Below are positions 6,473-7,370 of a stretch of 7,370 nucleotides of DNA, piece by piece; the stretch's first letter is position 1; the number at the start of each line of letters is the position of its first letter. The DNA is from Spirochaetales bacterium (lineage in GTDB: Bacteria > Spirochaetota > Spirochaetia > DSM-27196 > SLST01), in assembly GCA_030642995.1 (NCBI GenBank), contig DAOWMR010000130.1, positions 1 through 7,370 on the forward strand, in the 5' to 3' direction. The position numbers and the translations under genes were made by a program. Under the pieces are notes generated by a model that did not search any database, was not told where the DNA came from, and saw nothing but the letters and a program-made list of their open reading frames with translations.

Positions 6473-7370
6473 ATGACATCAAGAGACCATTTGATTCCTG
6501 CGGTGCTGCTCATCCTCTTTGTCCTCGCGGGTTGTGTCACTGATAGGGTGACACCTGGGACGGGCCCGGAGTCCCTTGACAGGGAGATGCTTACCGATAC
6601 CGTCGCTCTGTGGGAAGATGGTCTTCGCACAGATCCTGACGGAGACTCTTTTGAGTGGTGGTACTTTGATGCCTCTTTCAGCGACGGATCAACGGCAGTT
6701 ATCGTTTTCTATACGAAAGGACTTATCAATCCTTCAGGACCGGCCCATCCAATGGTGAGTATTACCATTACACGGCCTGACGGAGAAATACTCATGGCCG
6801 GAGCCGCAAGCGATGAATTCCATGCGTCGACAGACGAGTGCGACGTTCAAATTGGGAACAGCGGCGTGCGGGGAGACCTCAGAAACTACCGTGTCCGTTT
6901 TGAATCCGAGGAAATCTCAGCCGACCTGCGATTTGAGAGCCTTGTTCCGCCGTGGAGACCGGGGGCCGGTAAGACCTACTACAGCAAAGACTTCGAAGAC
7001 TACTTCGCCTGGCTTCCGGCGGTTCCCTATGCAAAGGTAGACGGTTTTCTGCGCTACGAGGGGGAGAACCACAACGTTTCCGGTACTGGATACCACGATC
7101 ACAACTGGGGAAATGTCAGGCTCGCCCGGGTAATGACTCAATGGTACTGGGGGAGAGCCCGTATTGGCGAGTATACGATGATCTTTTCCCAGATGCTGAC
7201 TGCGCCCGCTTATGGAGAGATGCGAATTCCAGTGTTTTTCCTGGCAAGAGGGGAAGAGGTGCTGTTCGGGAATGAATTTGAAATGACAATCGAGACATCA
7301 GGATGGGTGACCCATGAGGGTGGCAGAGACTACCCGGAAAACCTGGTAGTCAGCGTGAAGGAAGGGCCAA
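6473..7370 (+). CDS. CrtC/AttH-family lipocalin-like lipoprotein (3' end missing)
   Basis: Open from ATG 6473 to the window edge, 299 codons without a stop. Residues 1-21 form a lipoprotein signal: a charged start, hydrophobic residues 7-19, and lipobox LAGC with C21 as the lipidation site. V22 follows, not Asp, so outer-membrane sorting is plausible in a Gram-negative cell. The mature part has FEWWYFDA (60-67) and YHDHNWGN (207-214), two hallmarks of the carotenoid 1,2-hydratase CrtC / AttH / lipocalin-like superfamily, a paired beta-barrel fold that binds hydrophobic ligands. True CrtC hydrates carotenoids, but most bacterial members with a lipobox have no known reaction, and no carotenoid genes are visible here, so I assign the family only. 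A further lipocalin-like half should follow beyond the edge. It is divergent from MFS paralog B, so the two could share regulation. A Shine-Dalgarno supports the start. Confidence 0.85.
   Translation, partial: MTSRDHLIPAVLLILFVLAGCVTDRVTPGTGPESLDREMLTDTVALWEDGLRTDPDGDSFEWWYFDASFSDGSTAVIVFYTKGLINPSGPAHPMVSITITRPDGEILMAGAASDEFHASTDECDVQIGNSGVRGDLRNYRVRFESEEISADLRFESLVPPWRPGAGKTYYSKDFEDYFAWLPAVPYAKVDGFLRYEGENHNVSGTGYHDHNWGNVRLARVMTQWYWGRARIGEYTMIFSQMLTAPAYGEMRIPVFFLARGEEVLFGNEFEMTIETSGWVTHEGGRDYPENLVVSVKEGP

Noticed and set aside
6379..6630. An 84-codon N-terminal extension of MFS paralog B
   Set aside because: It would cover the promoter elements and overlap the divergent lipoprotein gene, and its sequence has no counterpart in paralog A, which aligns from the GTG onward.

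Overview
The window comes from a bacterium with moderately high GC and probably two membranes: it encodes a lipobox-bearing lipoprotein and a LapA-type envelope protein. I cannot assign a phylum. The hydrogenase resembles the Ralstonia-type branch of NAD-linked [NiFe] hydrogenases, but that alone does not place the organism.

Left block, plus strand, about 1-3898. A compact gene run with gaps of 11-26 bases. It opens with the 3' end of hoxU, the iron-sulfur electron-transfer subunit. Complete hoxY (hydrogenase small subunit), hoxH (large subunit with the NiFe site) and hoxW (the protease expected to cut the HoxH tail) follow. Together these are the hydrogenase end of a group 3d bidirectional NAD(P)-linked [NiFe] hydrogenase. 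The diaphorase gene hoxF, and hoxE if present, would lie upstream of the window. HoxU carries electrons between the diaphorase and HoxY, HoxH makes or splits H2, and HoxW matures HoxH. Two small membrane-protein genes continue in the same direction. One, with four apparent membrane segments, I do not recognise. The other is a LapA/DUF1049 protein. A set of overlapping inverted repeats marks the end of this run.

Right block, minus strand, 3911-6378. Two tandem, clearly paralogous major-facilitator (MFS) transporters with LacY/MFS_1_like features. The proteins align without gaps except in the central loop and the C-terminal tail. Each gene has its own copy of the same promoter: TTGCC(G/C), 17 bases, TATAGT, then only 6-7 bases to the start codon, with no Shine-Dalgarno sequence. 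This suggests leaderless mRNAs and is the most unusual signal here.

Right edge, plus strand, 6473-7370. A divergently transcribed lipoprotein of the CrtC/AttH lipocalin-like family, cut by the window end. It has an ordinary Shine-Dalgarno sequence.

I saw no tRNA, rRNA, CRISPR array, insertion sequence or phage gene. No stretch longer than 300 bases lacks a gene. I found no convincing evidence for a wholly new system. The best candidates for a second look are the duplicated leaderless promoters, the unrecognised membrane protein in the hox run, and the MFS/lipoprotein neighbourhood.
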